A stretch of DNA of 64,000 nucleotides, taken from NCBI RefSeq assembly GCF_002735705.1, contig NZ_PDZL01000003.1, positions 434,001 to 498,000 of the forward strand, given 5' to 3'. This DNA comes from Janthinobacterium sp. BJB426 (GTDB lineage Bacteria > Pseudomonadota > Gammaproteobacteria > Burkholderiales > Burkholderiaceae_D). The notes beneath the pieces are model-generated. The model had not been told where the DNA came from. It saw only the letters and a program-made list of their open reading frames with translations, and did not search any database. The first letter of the stretch is position 1; each line of letters opens with the position of its first letter. The translations under genes and the position numbers were made by a program. Positions 53,567 through 62,213 of the stretch are shown here, piece after piece.

Positions 53567-54450
53567 GGCGTATTCCTCGCCTGCACCTGTTGCACCAGGC
53601 GCAGCACGCCCGTATTGCTGTTCGCCGCACCCAGGCTCAGGCTGATATTCACCAGGCCCCGCTGCACATTGGCCAGCACGGCATAGCTGAAGGCGCACCC
53701 CGTCACCTGGCGCGCCAGCAGTGCGCCATTCTTCAATTCCGCCGCAACCGGCTGGGTGGCCTGGATGGCATAGCCGGCGTAACGGGTCAGCGTGCCGGTT
53801 CCCAGATCGCACGCATAGGTGACGGGCGTCGACACCACCTGGAAGCGGTTCGATGGCGACGGCAGCGGCGCCGGCGCCGTCGTGAAAGGATAGCTGCCGA
53901 GCGTAACGACGCCGCCGGACACGCCCGTCACGGCCGCGCGGTTGCAGCCATTCGCCGCGCTGCAGGCATAGGCATTGTTCGGCGCGTACTCCGCGCCCAG
54001 GTTGTAGACGACGATCTGGTCGCCCACGCTGATCGCCTGGCGCGCGCCCAGCGCATTGGCGGGCATGGCGCCGACGACGGTAAAGTTCAGAGGAAGGCCG
54101 GGGTCGGGAGGGGTATCAAAGCTCAGCACATTGCCCGGCGCGGCCGCATCGCTATCGCTCAGGTAGCGTCCGCCCGTCTTGGTCAGCAGCAATTCCAGGA
54201 ACAGGCCGTCGTTCGACACGCGCACGCTGTTGGGCAGGGCCAGGCGCACGTCGCGCGTCAGGCGGCGCGCCGCCGTGTCGGCCGCATCGGCCAGCACCGC
54301 GCGCGCCGCGACATCCATATAGCCTTGCACGGGCACGCGGATGAAGACGGCGACCATGGCGCCGATGATGCCCGTGATGACGATCACGATGACCATCTCG
54401 ACGAGGGTAAAGCCGCGCGGGCGGCGCTTGATGTTGAGGATAGTTTTCAT
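53563..54450 (-). CDS. mshO: MSHA minor pilin MshO
   Basis: The 295-residue prepilin-like protein starts MKTILNIKRRPRGFTLVEMVIVIVITGIIGAMVAVFI, with the leader cut after Gly13 and Glu5 of the mature part. Its large globular domain contains paired Cys (AYACSAANGC, TYACDLG, VTGCAF). It is PilW-like in position and size. It overlaps mshD by four bases (ATGA) and mshP likewise, so the minor pilins are translationally coupled. Confidence 0.9.
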   Translation of the reverse strand: MKTILNIKRRPRGFTLVEMVIVIVITGIIGAMVAVFIRVPVQGYMDVAARAVLADAADTAARRLTRDVRLALPNSVRVSNDGLFLELLLTKTGGRYLSDSDAAAPGNVLSFDTPPDPGLPLNFTVVGAMPANALGARQAISVGDQIVVYNLGAEYAPNNAYACSAANGCNRAAVTGVSGGVVTLGSYPFTTAPAPLPSPSNRFQVVSTPVTYACDLGTGTLTRYAGYAIQATQPVAAELKNGALLARQVTGCAFSYAVLANVQRGLVNISLSLGAANSNTGVLRLVQQVQARNTP

Positions 54451-55004
54451 GGAATGCTGTTCGGCGCATAGCGCACGCGATAGCCGTCGAGCACGATCTG
54501 CTGGTCGGCATACGGCACCGTCACCTGGATACGCAGGCTTTCCGTGGCAGGCAAGCCGTTCAGGGCTGCCTGGGTGATCACCACAGAGGCAACGTATTCC
54601 TGGGGGGAACCTGCAGCCCAGACTGCGCCCTGCGCATCCGTCTTGTAATTCGTGGCCGTGCCATACGCGCTCACGTAATCGTTGACGTTGTCGAAGGGCC
54701 GCGTCACGCCGCCCGCCTCTTGTCCGGTCACTTCCGGGATGGCGCAGCCGGCCGGGCTGGTGGCCGTTTGCGCGGCAGGGTCTTGCGGATCGCAATAGGT
54801 AAACCGCGCCAGCTGGATTTCTTCCAGCATGCCTTCGGCAATGGCCAGCGCCTGCTTGCGCAGCTGCGGGTCGGCACTGTGCTTTGTCGTCATGCTCATC
54901 ACGCCGAGGATGGCGGCCGAGGCCAGGCCGACGATGACGATGAACAGCACCAGTTCGATCAGGGTCACGCCGCGTTCACGCCGGCGATGCTGGCTAATGG
55001 ACAT
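54447..55004 (-). CDS. mshD: MSHA minor pilin MshD (PilV-like)
   Basis: The 185-residue prepilin starts at MSISQHRRRERG, eight bases after GGGGAG; six codons upstream from another ATG are less likely. The processing site is G-V (RGVTLIELVLFIVIVG) with Glu5 present. The globular part has FTYCDPQDP and AGCAIPE with a Cys pair and ends with the dry C terminus YRVRYAPNSIP. It overlaps mshC by 11 bases. Confidence 0.88.
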   Translation of the reverse strand: MSISQHRRRERGVTLIELVLFIVIVGLASAAILGVMSMTTKHSADPQLRKQALAIAEGMLEEIQLARFTYCDPQDPAAQTATSPAGCAIPEVTGQEAGGVTRPFDNVNDYVSAYGTATNYKTDAQGAVWAAGSPQEYVASVVITQAALNGLPATESLRIQVTVPYADQQIVLDGYRVRYAPNSIP

Positions 55005-55587
55005 AGCCGGTCTCCCCTTCAACCGTGACGGTGCGCGTCAGGCCGTCGCCCTGGATGCTGATTGGCAGCCGCGCCGGGAAGGTCGATGCGTCAGGAAACA
55101 CATTGGCCAGCACATATGGCTGGCCCAGCGCGTCGAAATAAAAGCTCGGCGTAGCCTTCGCGTCGGTGGACAGGGTGACGCTGGCCGGACGGCCTTCGCA
55201 CAGCCAGTTGGTCGCCGTGCAATACTTCACCGTGTCTTTGCTGCCGCTGTTGCTGCCCGTCGGCGGCACCACCTTCTGCTCATCGCTGCAGCCGGCATCG
55301 AAGCACAGGGCCACCTTGTTGGCATCGATGCTGACAAACACGGCACGGTTTTGCGCCACCGCAAGCTTTTGCCCGTAGCGCACGATATTCGTCACCTGGT
55401 CGGCAAAACTGCGCGCGTCAAACGTGTCGCGCTGGAAAAACCGGTTGACGGCAAAGGTCGCCAGCAAACCCGCCAGCACCAGAACGGCCACCAGTTCGAT
55501 CAAGGTGAAGCCGCGCGCAGCCGTACGCCGCAGGGGGCGTGGCGACCCTGCGTGGCGATGCGGAAAAGCTGTCGGTGGCTGCTGCAA
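54994..55587 (-). CDS. mshC: MSHA minor pilin MshC (FimT/GspH-like)
   Basis: The protein has a prepilin segment ARGFTLIELVAVLVLAGLLATFAVNRFF and a globular part with Cys pairs (ALCFDAGCSDE, KYCTATNWLCEG). The open frame reaches a TTG at 55647, but codons before about 55600 run through the intrinsic terminator that follows mshA, so I place the start at the in-frame TTG 55587, giving a 26-residue leader before the cut site. Neither start has a good Shine-Dalgarno; the N terminus is therefore uncertain while the mature protein is secure. Confidence 0.85.
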   Translation of the reverse strand: MQQPPTAFPHRHAGSPRPLRRTAARGFTLIELVAVLVLAGLLATFAVNRFFQRDTFDARSFADQVTNIVRYGQKLAVAQNRAVFVSIDANKVALCFDAGCSDEQKVVPPTGSNSGSKDTVKYCTATNWLCEGRPASVTLSTDAKATPSFYFDALGQPYVLANVFPDASTFPARLPISIQGDGLTRTVTVEGETGYVH

Positions 55588-55599
55588 TGGATGGCCCGT

Positions 55600-55635
55600 A
55601 AAAAAGCCCAACGGGCTGGCGCCTGGGGTTGGGCT
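55600..55635 (-). terminator. Intrinsic terminator after the major pilin gene
   Basis: AGCCCAAC pairs with GTTGGGCT; an alternative inner stem AGCCC-GTT-GGGCT uses the same T-side. On the minus strand six Ts follow. It lies about 60 bases after the mshA stop and overlaps the longest mshC frame. A second hairpin (AAGGAA with TTCCTT arms) precedes it near 55647-55680 and may protect the mshA 3' end. Confidence 0.75.
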
Positions 55636-55692
55636 GGTGGTGCGCAAGGAAGGCCGGGCGTGGCCGGACTTTCCTTGCAGAGTGCTCAGATA

Positions 55693-56163
55693 TTAATTGC
55701 AGGTCGTGGTGCTTGCTTCGACCGTAATCTTCGGCGCGTCACCTGCCTTGGTCGGAGCAACGTACGTTACCGTGCATGTCGCGCGGGTTGCATCGGGCTT
55801 CACGACACCACCTGCGAACTTGTAGTCTGGGTCGGTCAGGCCAGCCGCATCGATGATGGTATCAGCAGTCGGATAGCCATAAATACCTGCGATATCCTTA
55901 CCTTCCATCTTCGCGCTGGTAACACCTGAAGCATCGGCAACCGCGCCGCCGACCAGCCACTGGGCATGATACAGGGCCGCGCCCGCCTTGACGGCGCCAG
56001 CGGCCGCCTGCATCTTGGCCACGCGCGCATCGGTCGACATGTCGATAAATTTAGGAATCGCCGTCGCGGCCAGGATGCCGAGGATCACGATGACGACGAT
56101 CAGTTCGATCAGAGTGAAACCTGCCTGGGCGCCGCTTTTCATACTACGTAAAGACTTGTTCAT
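55693..56163 (-). CDS. mshA: MSHA major pilin MshA
   Basis: The 156-residue type IVa prepilin starts at MNKSLRSMK, nine bases after GGAG. The leader ends in AG before FTLIELIVVIVILGILAATAIPKF, with Glu5. The mature part has the MshA-like block DARVAKMQAAAGAVKAGAALYHAQWLV and a Cys pair near the end (RATCTV and TTTCN). It is the main subunit of the pilus fibre for attachment and gliding. A terminator follows, likely to raise its mRNA level relative to the minor pilins. Confidence 0.94.
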   Translation of the reverse strand: MNKSLRSMKSGAQAGFTLIELIVVIVILGILAATAIPKFIDMSTDARVAKMQAAAGAVKAGAALYHAQWLVGGAVADASGVTSAKMEGKDIAGIYGYPTADTIIDAAGLTDPDYKFAGGVVKPDATRATCTVTYVAPTKAGDAPKITVEASTTTCN

Positions 56164-56241
56164 TCTTGCTTTCTCCAAAATCAAATAAAAAATTCAAAAC
56201 CAACGCCATGAAACTGTCGCTGCACCGGACCAGGAAGCGCG

Positions 56242-56748
56242 TCAGTTTGCTGCCGGGTCCGGCGATTTCCACACCACGATATCGGGTTCCTGGGCGAGCT
56301 TGTCAAGATCGGCGTCCGCACGTGGCAAGGTTACCTTAAATTTCACTGAATCAACCCTTTTACTGGGAAAAATATTGCCATTACTAAACAAATAGATGAT
56401 TTTTTGTTCTTTTTTATCGTACAACCAATTCCCTGCAGGTAACTTTTCAAGCTCCGGCTGCGCGAACTCGCCCAGGTAGTTGGCCGGCTTGTCGGCCAGC
56501 CAGTCGAACGGGTTTTGCCGCGCCAGCGCCGGCAACTGCTCGCGCCGGTCCGCCAGGTACAGGTGCAGCACCTGCACCCGCAAGCTGGTGCGCAGGACGC
56601 CCAGCATCTGCGCCGCGGCCACCTGCTGCGCCTGCTGCTGGTAGTAGCTGACCCTGTTCAAGAATACGGCCATCAGGATGGCGAACACGCCCGCCACCAC
56701 CGCCAGCTCGAACAGGGTGAAACCGCGCTGGCGGAACGGTTTGGCCAT
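56242..56748 (-). CDS. Prepilin-like protein in the mshF/mshB position
   Basis: The 168-residue protein starts at an ATG sharing one base with the mshG stop (TGATG). MAKPFRQRGFTLFELAVVAGVFAILMAVFLNRV is a type IV prepilin N terminus cleaved at RG-F with Glu5. The C-terminal half (NWLYDKKEQKIIYLFSNGNIF) is noticeably more AT-rich in DNA than its neighbours. By position it corresponds to MshF or MshB of Vibrio; I cannot decide between these. It has no Cys. Confidence 0.83.
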   Translation of the reverse strand: MAKPFRQRGFTLFELAVVAGVFAILMAVFLNRVSYYQQQAQQVAAAQMLGVLRTSLRVQVLHLYLADRREQLPALARQNPFDWLADKPANYLGEFAQPELEKLPAGNWLYDKKEQKIIYLFSNGNIFPSKRVDSVKFKVTLPRADADLDKLAQEPDIVVWKSPDPAAN

Positions 56749-57983
56749 CAGTGCAGGGCCGCCCGACCCAGGTCCCAGATTGGCAGGAAGATGCCCAGCG
56801 CCAGCACCAGCACCATGGCGCCGAGGAAGACGATCAAAATCGGCTCGATCTGCGCCGACAGGGTTTTCAGCTCGTAATCGACTTCGCGCTCGTACATGTC
56901 GGCGATCTCGTCCATCAGATCGTCGAGCGAACCGGATTCCTCGCCCACGGCGATCATCTGCAGCACCACGGGCGTAAACACGTTGGCCGCCACCGAGGTG
57001 CGCAAGATGCTTTCGCCCCGCTCGACGCCGTCGCGCATCTGTTCCACGCGCGCGCTCAAATACGTGTTGTCCACCGTTTGCGACACCACCGTCAGCGCCT
57101 GCACGATGGGCACGCCGCTCGTGCTTGACAGGGCAAAGCTGCGCGCAAAACGGGCCATCGTGCCCTTCAGGATGATCTTGCCGGCGATCGGCAGGCGCAG
57201 CTTGGCGCGATCCCACTTATATAAACCCTGTTTCGTGCGCAGCCAGGCACGCCAACCGAAAAAGCCGCCCGCGCCCAACAGCAGCAGGATGGGCCAGTAC
57301 GCCACCGTAAAGCGCGAGGTACCGATCAGGATGCGCGTCATCAAGGGCAGTTCCGCATGGAAACTGGCAAAGACCTTTTCGAACTGGGGAATGACGAAGA
57401 TATTCACCACCACCATGGCGGCCAGCATGGCGAAGACGACGAAGGTCGGGTAGCGCGTTGCCGTTTTCACGCGCGCGCGCATATCGCGGTCGAATTCCAG
57501 GTGGTCGAACAGGCGCAAAAACACTTCATCGAGGCGCCCCGTCATTTCGCCCACGCGCACCATCGACAGGTAGAACGGCGTGAAGATGGCGGGATGGCGC
57601 GCCATGGCGGCCGACAGTTCGCGGCCCGCATCGAGCGACTCGCGCACATCCTTGATGATGCGCCCGAACGCGGGGCTGATGGCGGACTCCTGCAAGCCGG
57701 CCAGGCCGCGCATGATGGGCACGCCCGCCTTGAGCAGGGTGTACAGCTGGCGGCTGAACAACTGCACGTCCATGGGCGTGACTTTTTTCTCGGTCAGCCT
57801 GGCCCACCAGCCCAGCTGGTTGGCACCGGCCTTCGTCACCGTCTGTTTCGTGGCGCTGATGTCGACGGGCGTGCTGCCGCCCGCCATCAACTGATCGGCC
57901 ACGGCGCCGCTGTCGGCACCTTCCATCACGCCGGTCAGCAGTTCACCGCTGGCGCTACGCGCCTTGTAGGAGAAAAACGGCAC
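56748..57983 (-). CDS. mshG: MSHA inner membrane platform protein MshG
   Basis: The 411-residue GspF/PilC-type protein starts with GTG. It carries two copies of the T2SS_F domain: DVQLFSRQLYTLLKAGVPIMRGLAGL with VRVGEMTGRLDEVF, and FARSFALSSTSGVPIVQALTVVSQ with IAVGEESGSLDDLMDEIA, each followed by long membrane helices (FVVFAMLAAMVVVNIFVIP, PILIVFLGAMVLVLALGIFLPIW). It is the membrane platform contacted by the MshE ATPase. The gap to mshE is one base. Confidence 0.95.
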   Translation of the reverse strand: MPFFSYKARSASGELLTGVMEGADSGAVADQLMAGGSTPVDISATKQTVTKAGANQLGWWARLTEKKVTPMDVQLFSRQLYTLLKAGVPIMRGLAGLQESAISPAFGRIIKDVRESLDAGRELSAAMARHPAIFTPFYLSMVRVGEMTGRLDEVFLRLFDHLEFDRDMRARVKTATRYPTFVVFAMLAAMVVVNIFVIPQFEKVFASFHAELPLMTRILIGTSRFTVAYWPILLLLGAGGFFGWRAWLRTKQGLYKWDRAKLRLPIAGKIILKGTMARFARSFALSSTSGVPIVQALTVVSQTVDNTYLSARVEQMRDGVERGESILRTSVAANVFTPVVLQMIAVGEESGSLDDLMDEIADMYEREVDYELKTLSAQIEPILIVFLGAMVLVLALGIFLPIWDLGRAALH

Positions 57984-57984
57984 C

Positions 57985-59688
57985 TCAATCCTCGCTTTGG
58001 TTGCTGATGCGCATCGCTTCCATCACCGTCGTTCGGCCCTGGACCACCAGCTGCACGGCGTGGCGGCGCAGGGTTTCGCCCGCCATCTGCGCCGTCGCCA
58101 CCTTCATGAAGTGCGATGGATCGGCATGGTTGGCGGCGTCGGCCACGGCGCGCGTGATTTCCAGCAATTCGTACACGCCCGTGCGGCCCCGGTAACCCAT
58201 GCCGTTGCAATGCGAGCAACCCTTGCCGTGGAAATACTGGTTGCGCTCGACCAACTCGCCCAGTTCCAGGCGCAGCCATTCGTATTCGTTCGGCGTCGGC
58301 GCGTACGGCGTGCTGCAGCTTTCGCAGATCACGCGCACCAGGCGCTGCGCCAGCACGGCTTGCAGCGAGCTGCCCACCATGTAGCGGGGCACGCCCATGT
58401 CCATCAGGCGCAGCGGCGTGCTGATGGCGTCGTTCGTATGCAGGGTCGACAGCACCAGGTGACCCGTCATGGCGGCACGCAGGCCGATTTGCGCCGTTTC
58501 CTGGTCGCGCATCTCGCCCACCAGCACAATGTCGGGATCTTGCCGCAGGGCCGAGCGCAGCACGCGGGCAAAGTTCAGCTCGATCTTGTCGTTCACTTGC
58601 ACCTGGTTAATGCCGGGCAAGCGGTACTCGACGGGGTCTTCCACCGTGATGAGCTTTTTCTCCACGGAATTGAGTTCGGACAAGGCGCAATACAAGGTCG
58701 TCGTCTTGCCGCTACCGGTCGGCCCCGTCACCAGCACCAGGCCGTTCGGGCGGCTGACGATGGCGCGGAACTGCGCCACCAGCTTGGGCGGCATGCCGAT
58801 GGCGTCCAGGCGCAAGGTCGTGCCGCCCTGGTTCAGCAAGCGCATCACCACCGATTCGCCGTACTGTGTCGGCATGGTCGAGATCCGCACGTCGATGCGC
58901 TGGTTTTTCACGCGGATGGCGAAGCGGCCATCCTGCGGCAAGCGCTTCTCGGAAATATCGAGATCCGACATCAGCTTTAAACGCAGGGCCAGCGAACTGG
59001 CGATCTTGCTGTCCGCTTCCGTCTGCAAATGCAGCACGCCGTCGATGCGGAAGCGGATCTGCAGCCGGCCTTCCTGGGGCTCGATGTGGATGTCCGAGGC
59101 GCGCACCTGCGTGGCATCCTCGAACACCGATTGCAGCAACTTGACGATGGGCGCCTCTTCCAGGCCTGGATTGACGGCCAGCGCGCCGAAGTCGACGGAG
59201 ACATCGCCCAGGTCCTGCTCCAGCTCGCGCGTCAGCGTGGAAATATCTTCCGTGCGGCGGTAGATGCGGTCGATGGCGGCCAGCACTTCCGTTTCATTGA
59301 CGACGGCCAGTTCGATCTGCCGCTTGACCAGGCGCGCAATTTCATCGTACGCGAACAGGTCGGTCGGGTCGGACATGCCGACCAGCAAGCCCTCGCGACG
59401 ATCTTCCAGCACCAGCGCGCGGAAGCGCCGCGCCTGGGTTTCCGGCAGCAGCCGCACCAGTTCGGGATTGATGTTGAAAAACTTCAGGTTGATGTAGGGA
59501 ATGTCGAGCTGGCGCGCCAGGGCGCCCGAAATCTGCTCTTCCGTGACGAAGCCGTGCTCGACGAAAACGCGGCCCAGCTTGCGTCCCGAACGCTTCTGTT
59601 CCGTCAAGGCCTGGCCCAACTGTTCTTCCGTCAGCAATTTCTGCTGCACCAAAATTTCACCGAGCCGGACTTTCTCTGGCCTTGCCAT
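57985..59688 (-). CDS. mshE: MSHA pilus extension ATPase MshE
   Basis: The 567-residue ATPase has tandem MshEN motifs at the N terminus: RLGEILVQQKLLTEEQLGQA at residues 8-27 and KLGRVFVEHGFVTEEQISGA at 37-56, a module shown in Vibrio to bind c-di-GMP. The GspE core has Walker A GPTGSGKTTTLY, Asp box EDPVEYRLPG, Walker B LRQDPDIVLVGEMRDQETA, the His box LHTNDA and a zinc-type tetracysteine (CESC ... CSHC). It powers pilus extension. Gene order mshE-mshG starts the locus; the promoter is within the 208-base gap to the divergent ABC gene. Confidence 0.96.
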   Translation of the reverse strand: MARPEKVRLGEILVQQKLLTEEQLGQALTEQKRSGRKLGRVFVEHGFVTEEQISGALARQLDIPYINLKFFNINPELVRLLPETQARRFRALVLEDRREGLLVGMSDPTDLFAYDEIARLVKRQIELAVVNETEVLAAIDRIYRRTEDISTLTRELEQDLGDVSVDFGALAVNPGLEEAPIVKLLQSVFEDATQVRASDIHIEPQEGRLQIRFRIDGVLHLQTEADSKIASSLALRLKLMSDLDISEKRLPQDGRFAIRVKNQRIDVRISTMPTQYGESVVMRLLNQGGTTLRLDAIGMPPKLVAQFRAIVSRPNGLVLVTGPTGSGKTTTLYCALSELNSVEKKLITVEDPVEYRLPGINQVQVNDKIELNFARVLRSALRQDPDIVLVGEMRDQETAQIGLRAAMTGHLVLSTLHTNDAISTPLRLMDMGVPRYMVGSSLQAVLAQRLVRVICESCSTPYAPTPNEYEWLRLELGELVERNQYFHGKGCSHCNGMGYRGRTGVYELLEITRAVADAANHADPSHFMKVATAQMAGETLRRHAVQLVVQGRTTVMEAMRISNQSED

Positions 59689-59896
59689 GCTTGCTCCTCG
59701 ACAAATTCTTCAGACGATGCACGCCAGCGGCGCGCGGGGGTATTTTATTCCAGAACCTGTTGTTTCTTAAAGAAAATACATTCCATCGTTTGATTTTTAC
59801 GCATTTCAACACTCTGCAAGGAAACACTTGCCGCCCGCTCGTGCCCGTGACAATAATGGCGGTCGTATCCCGTCTTGCCTGCCGACCCTTGTCCCT

Positions 59897-60625
59897 ATGA
59901 ACGCCTGCGCCATCGAGTTCCACAACGTGCATCTGCAGCTGGCGGGCAGCGCCGTGCTGCGCGGCGTCGACCTGCAGGTACGCGCGGGGGAGCTGTTCGG
60001 CCTGGTTGGCGTGAATGGCGCGGGCAAGACATCCCTGCTCAAATGCCTGCTGGACTTTTGCACGCCCGAGCGGGGCGAGATCGCCATTTTTGGCCAGCCG
60101 CACCGGCATGGCGCGGCGCGCCAGCCCTTGTCGTTTCTGCCGGAACGTTTCCAGGCGCCGTATTACCTGACGGGCGGCGACTTCCTGCGCTACCTGGCGC
60201 GCCTGCACAAGGTGCACCCCGATGCGCAGGCGCTGCAGCAAACCCTGGACACGCTGGACCTGGCCCCGGACGCCCTGCTGCGCCCTGCGCGCGACTACTC
60301 GAAAGGCATGATGCAGAAACTGGGGCTGGCCGCCTGCTTGCTGTCGGGCAAGGAGCAACTGGTGCTCGATGAACCGATGAGCGGACTCGATCCGAAGGCG
60401 CGCGCGCAATTCAAGCAAGTGCTGCGGCAGGCGCGCGCGCAAGGCCGTGGCGCCCTGCTCACCTCGCATGCGCTGGCCGACGTGGAAGAATTGTGCGACC
60501 GCATGGCCATCCTGCATGCGGGCCGCATCGTCTTTACAGGCACGCCCGCCGAATGCCGCGCGCGTCATGGCGGCGCGACCGACGCCAGCCTGGAGCAGGC
60601 TTTCCTCAATTGCATTGCGGCATGA
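59897..60625 (+). CDS. Orphan ABC transporter ATP-binding protein
   Basis: The 242-residue protein starts at MNACAIEFHNV. Walker A is GVNGAGKTS, the signature YSKGMMQK (as in NatA/CcmA-like ABC-2 ATPases), Walker B QLVLDEPMSGLD and H-loop LLTSHALADVEEL. No permease gene is present in the window; the next gene, coupled through an ATGA overlap, is an ExeA-like ATPase. Its partner may lie elsewhere or the ATPase may act in surface-structure assembly. It is divergent from mshE. Confidence 0.88.
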   Translation: MNACAIEFHNVHLQLAGSAVLRGVDLQVRAGELFGLVGVNGAGKTSLLKCLLDFCTPERGEIAIFGQPHRHGAARQPLSFLPERFQAPYYLTGGDFLRYLARLHKVHPDAQALQQTLDTLDLAPDALLRPARDYSKGMMQKLGLAACLLSGKEQLVLDEPMSGLDPKARAQFKQVLRQARAQGRGALLTSHALADVEELCDRMAILHAGRIVFTGTPAECRARHGGATDASLEQAFLNCIAA

Positions 60626-62106
60626 ACGCCGACACGCACCTCGCCAGCCCCAGCCGTTACGCGCCCTCGCCGCACGGCATGTATCTGCGCCACTTCGGCT
60701 TGCGCATGGCGCCGTTCGGCATCACGCCGGACCCGGCTTTCTTTTATACGGGCAATACACGGGGCGAACTGCTCGCTGCGCTGTTGTATGCCGTCACCCA
60801 AGGCGAAGGCATCATCAAGCTGACGGGCGAAGTGGGCAGCGGCAAGACCATGCTGTGCCGCATGCTGGCCGAACGCCTGCCGCCTCAGGTCGACGTGCTG
60901 TATTTGCTCAATCCCCGGCTGGAACCGGACGAAGTGCTGCACGCCATCGCCGCCGAACTGGGCCTCGCGCTGGATGGCTGCCGCGCCGATGCCGTGCTGC
61001 GCGCCCTGCACGGCGAGCTGATCGCCCGGCATGCGGCGGGGCGCCAGGTGGTGCTGCTGGCCGAAGAAGCGCAAGCCATGCCGGGCGCCACCCTGGAAGC
61101 GCTGCGCCTGCTGACGAATTTGGAAACGGCCAGCCACAAGCTGCTGCAGATCGTGCTGTTTGGCCAGCCGGAATTGCAGCACACCCTGGACTTGCCCCAG
61201 TTCCGCCAATTGAAGGAACGCATCACCCACAGTTTTAATGTGCCGCGCCTGCCACGGGCCTTGCTGGACGACTATCTGGCATGCCGCCTGGCCGCCGCCG
61301 GCCGCACGGCGCCGCTCGTTTTCACGCCGGCCGCGCTGCGCCGGCTGGCACGCGCTGCGCAGGGCATCGTGCGCAGGATCAATATTCTGGCAGACAAGGC
61401 CTTGCTGGCCGCGTTTGCCGACGATGCGCAGGCAATCAGCGCGCGCCACGTGCGCCTGGCCATTGCCGACAGCCCCTTTTACCGCCCGCCCTGGCATGCG
61501 GGCAAGCTGCTGGCAGGCGCCTTGAGCGCGCTGATGCTGTTGCTGGCCGCTGCGCTGCTGTGGCAATGGCTGACGGGCAGCCAGGGACAGACAGCGGCGA
61601 CCGTCAGGACGGCCCCGCCGGCAAGCCAGGCATCGCAGGCACACGCCACCACGCCCGCCATTGCGCACCCAGGCGCGCTGCAGACAGCCGTTGCGGACGC
61701 ACCGCTGCCAGCGCCATCCACGCTGCTCGACAGCAAGCTGGCCGAATCACGCGACTGGCTGGCAAAGCAAGGGCCTCAGCAACTGGTGCTGCAAATCGCC
61801 AGCCTGCCCGCCACCGAAACGGCTGCGGCGGAAACCTTCCTGCAGCAGGCGCAGCAAGCCACCGGCCTGCGCGACCTCCATGTGTTTCGCTTGCCTGGCG
61901 CCGCGCCCGCAAAGACGCCGGGCAATACCTCCGCCGCGCGCCTGCTCATCGTCTACGGCAGCTTTGCCGACCAGGCCAGCGCCGAAGCCGTGCGGGCCAG
62001 GCTGGCCCCGGCGTCGCCACAGAAAATATTGCTGAGCGACATAGATAGTATCCGCATGGAAATGAAAGCCATGATCGCGGCGAAAACGGGGCGTGGCGCC
62101 CCCTGA
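60622..62106 (+). CDS. ExeA/MshM-like AAA ATPase with C-terminal SPOR-like domain
   Basis: The 494-residue protein begins MNADTHLAS. The ATPase part (MYLRHFGLRMAPFGITPDPAFF, Walker A GEVGSGKTM, Walker B LLAEEAQAMP, FGQPELQHTL) is closely similar to MshM of the same window. A membrane helix at about 300-318 (ALSALMLLLAAALLWQWL) is followed by a Pro/Ala linker and a C-terminal domain of about 110 residues (QLVLQIASLPA ... LLIVYGSFADQASAEAVRARL) that resembles a SPOR peptidoglycan-binding domain. Together this equals a GspA/ExeA with its wall-binding module fused, suited to helping the downstream secretin through the wall. Confidence 0.87.
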   Translation: MNADTHLASPSRYAPSPHGMYLRHFGLRMAPFGITPDPAFFYTGNTRGELLAALLYAVTQGEGIIKLTGEVGSGKTMLCRMLAERLPPQVDVLYLLNPRLEPDEVLHAIAAELGLALDGCRADAVLRALHGELIARHAAGRQVVLLAEEAQAMPGATLEALRLLTNLETASHKLLQIVLFGQPELQHTLDLPQFRQLKERITHSFNVPRLPRALLDDYLACRLAAAGRTAPLVFTPAALRRLARAAQGIVRRINILADKALLAAFADDAQAISARHVRLAIADSPFYRPPWHAGKLLAGALSALMLLLAAALLWQWLTGSQGQTAATVRTAPPASQASQAHATTPAIAHPGALQTAVADAPLPAPSTLLDSKLAESRDWLAKQGPQQLVLQIASLPATETAAAETFLQQAQQATGLRDLHVFRLPGAAPAKTPGNTSAARLLIVYGSFADQASAEAVRARLAPASPQKILLSDIDSIRMEMKAMIAAKTGRGAP

Positions 62107-62146
62107 CTTTATTTCGGCATATTGCCTCCCGGGCCTGCACAGCCGA

Positions 62147-62176
62147 TTGCTTTTGAGCGATCATGCTGGGTAAAAT
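62147..62176 (+). promoter_or_regulatory. Candidate sigma-70 promoter of the second secretin gene
   Basis: TTGCTT and TAAAAT are separated by 18 bases. The predicted start near 62183 lies downstream of the ATG at 62163, supporting translation from the ATG at 62214. Confidence 0.45.
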
Positions 62177-62213
62177 TACAAAAGCACAACACGACTTCAA
62201 GGGCGAACTTTTC

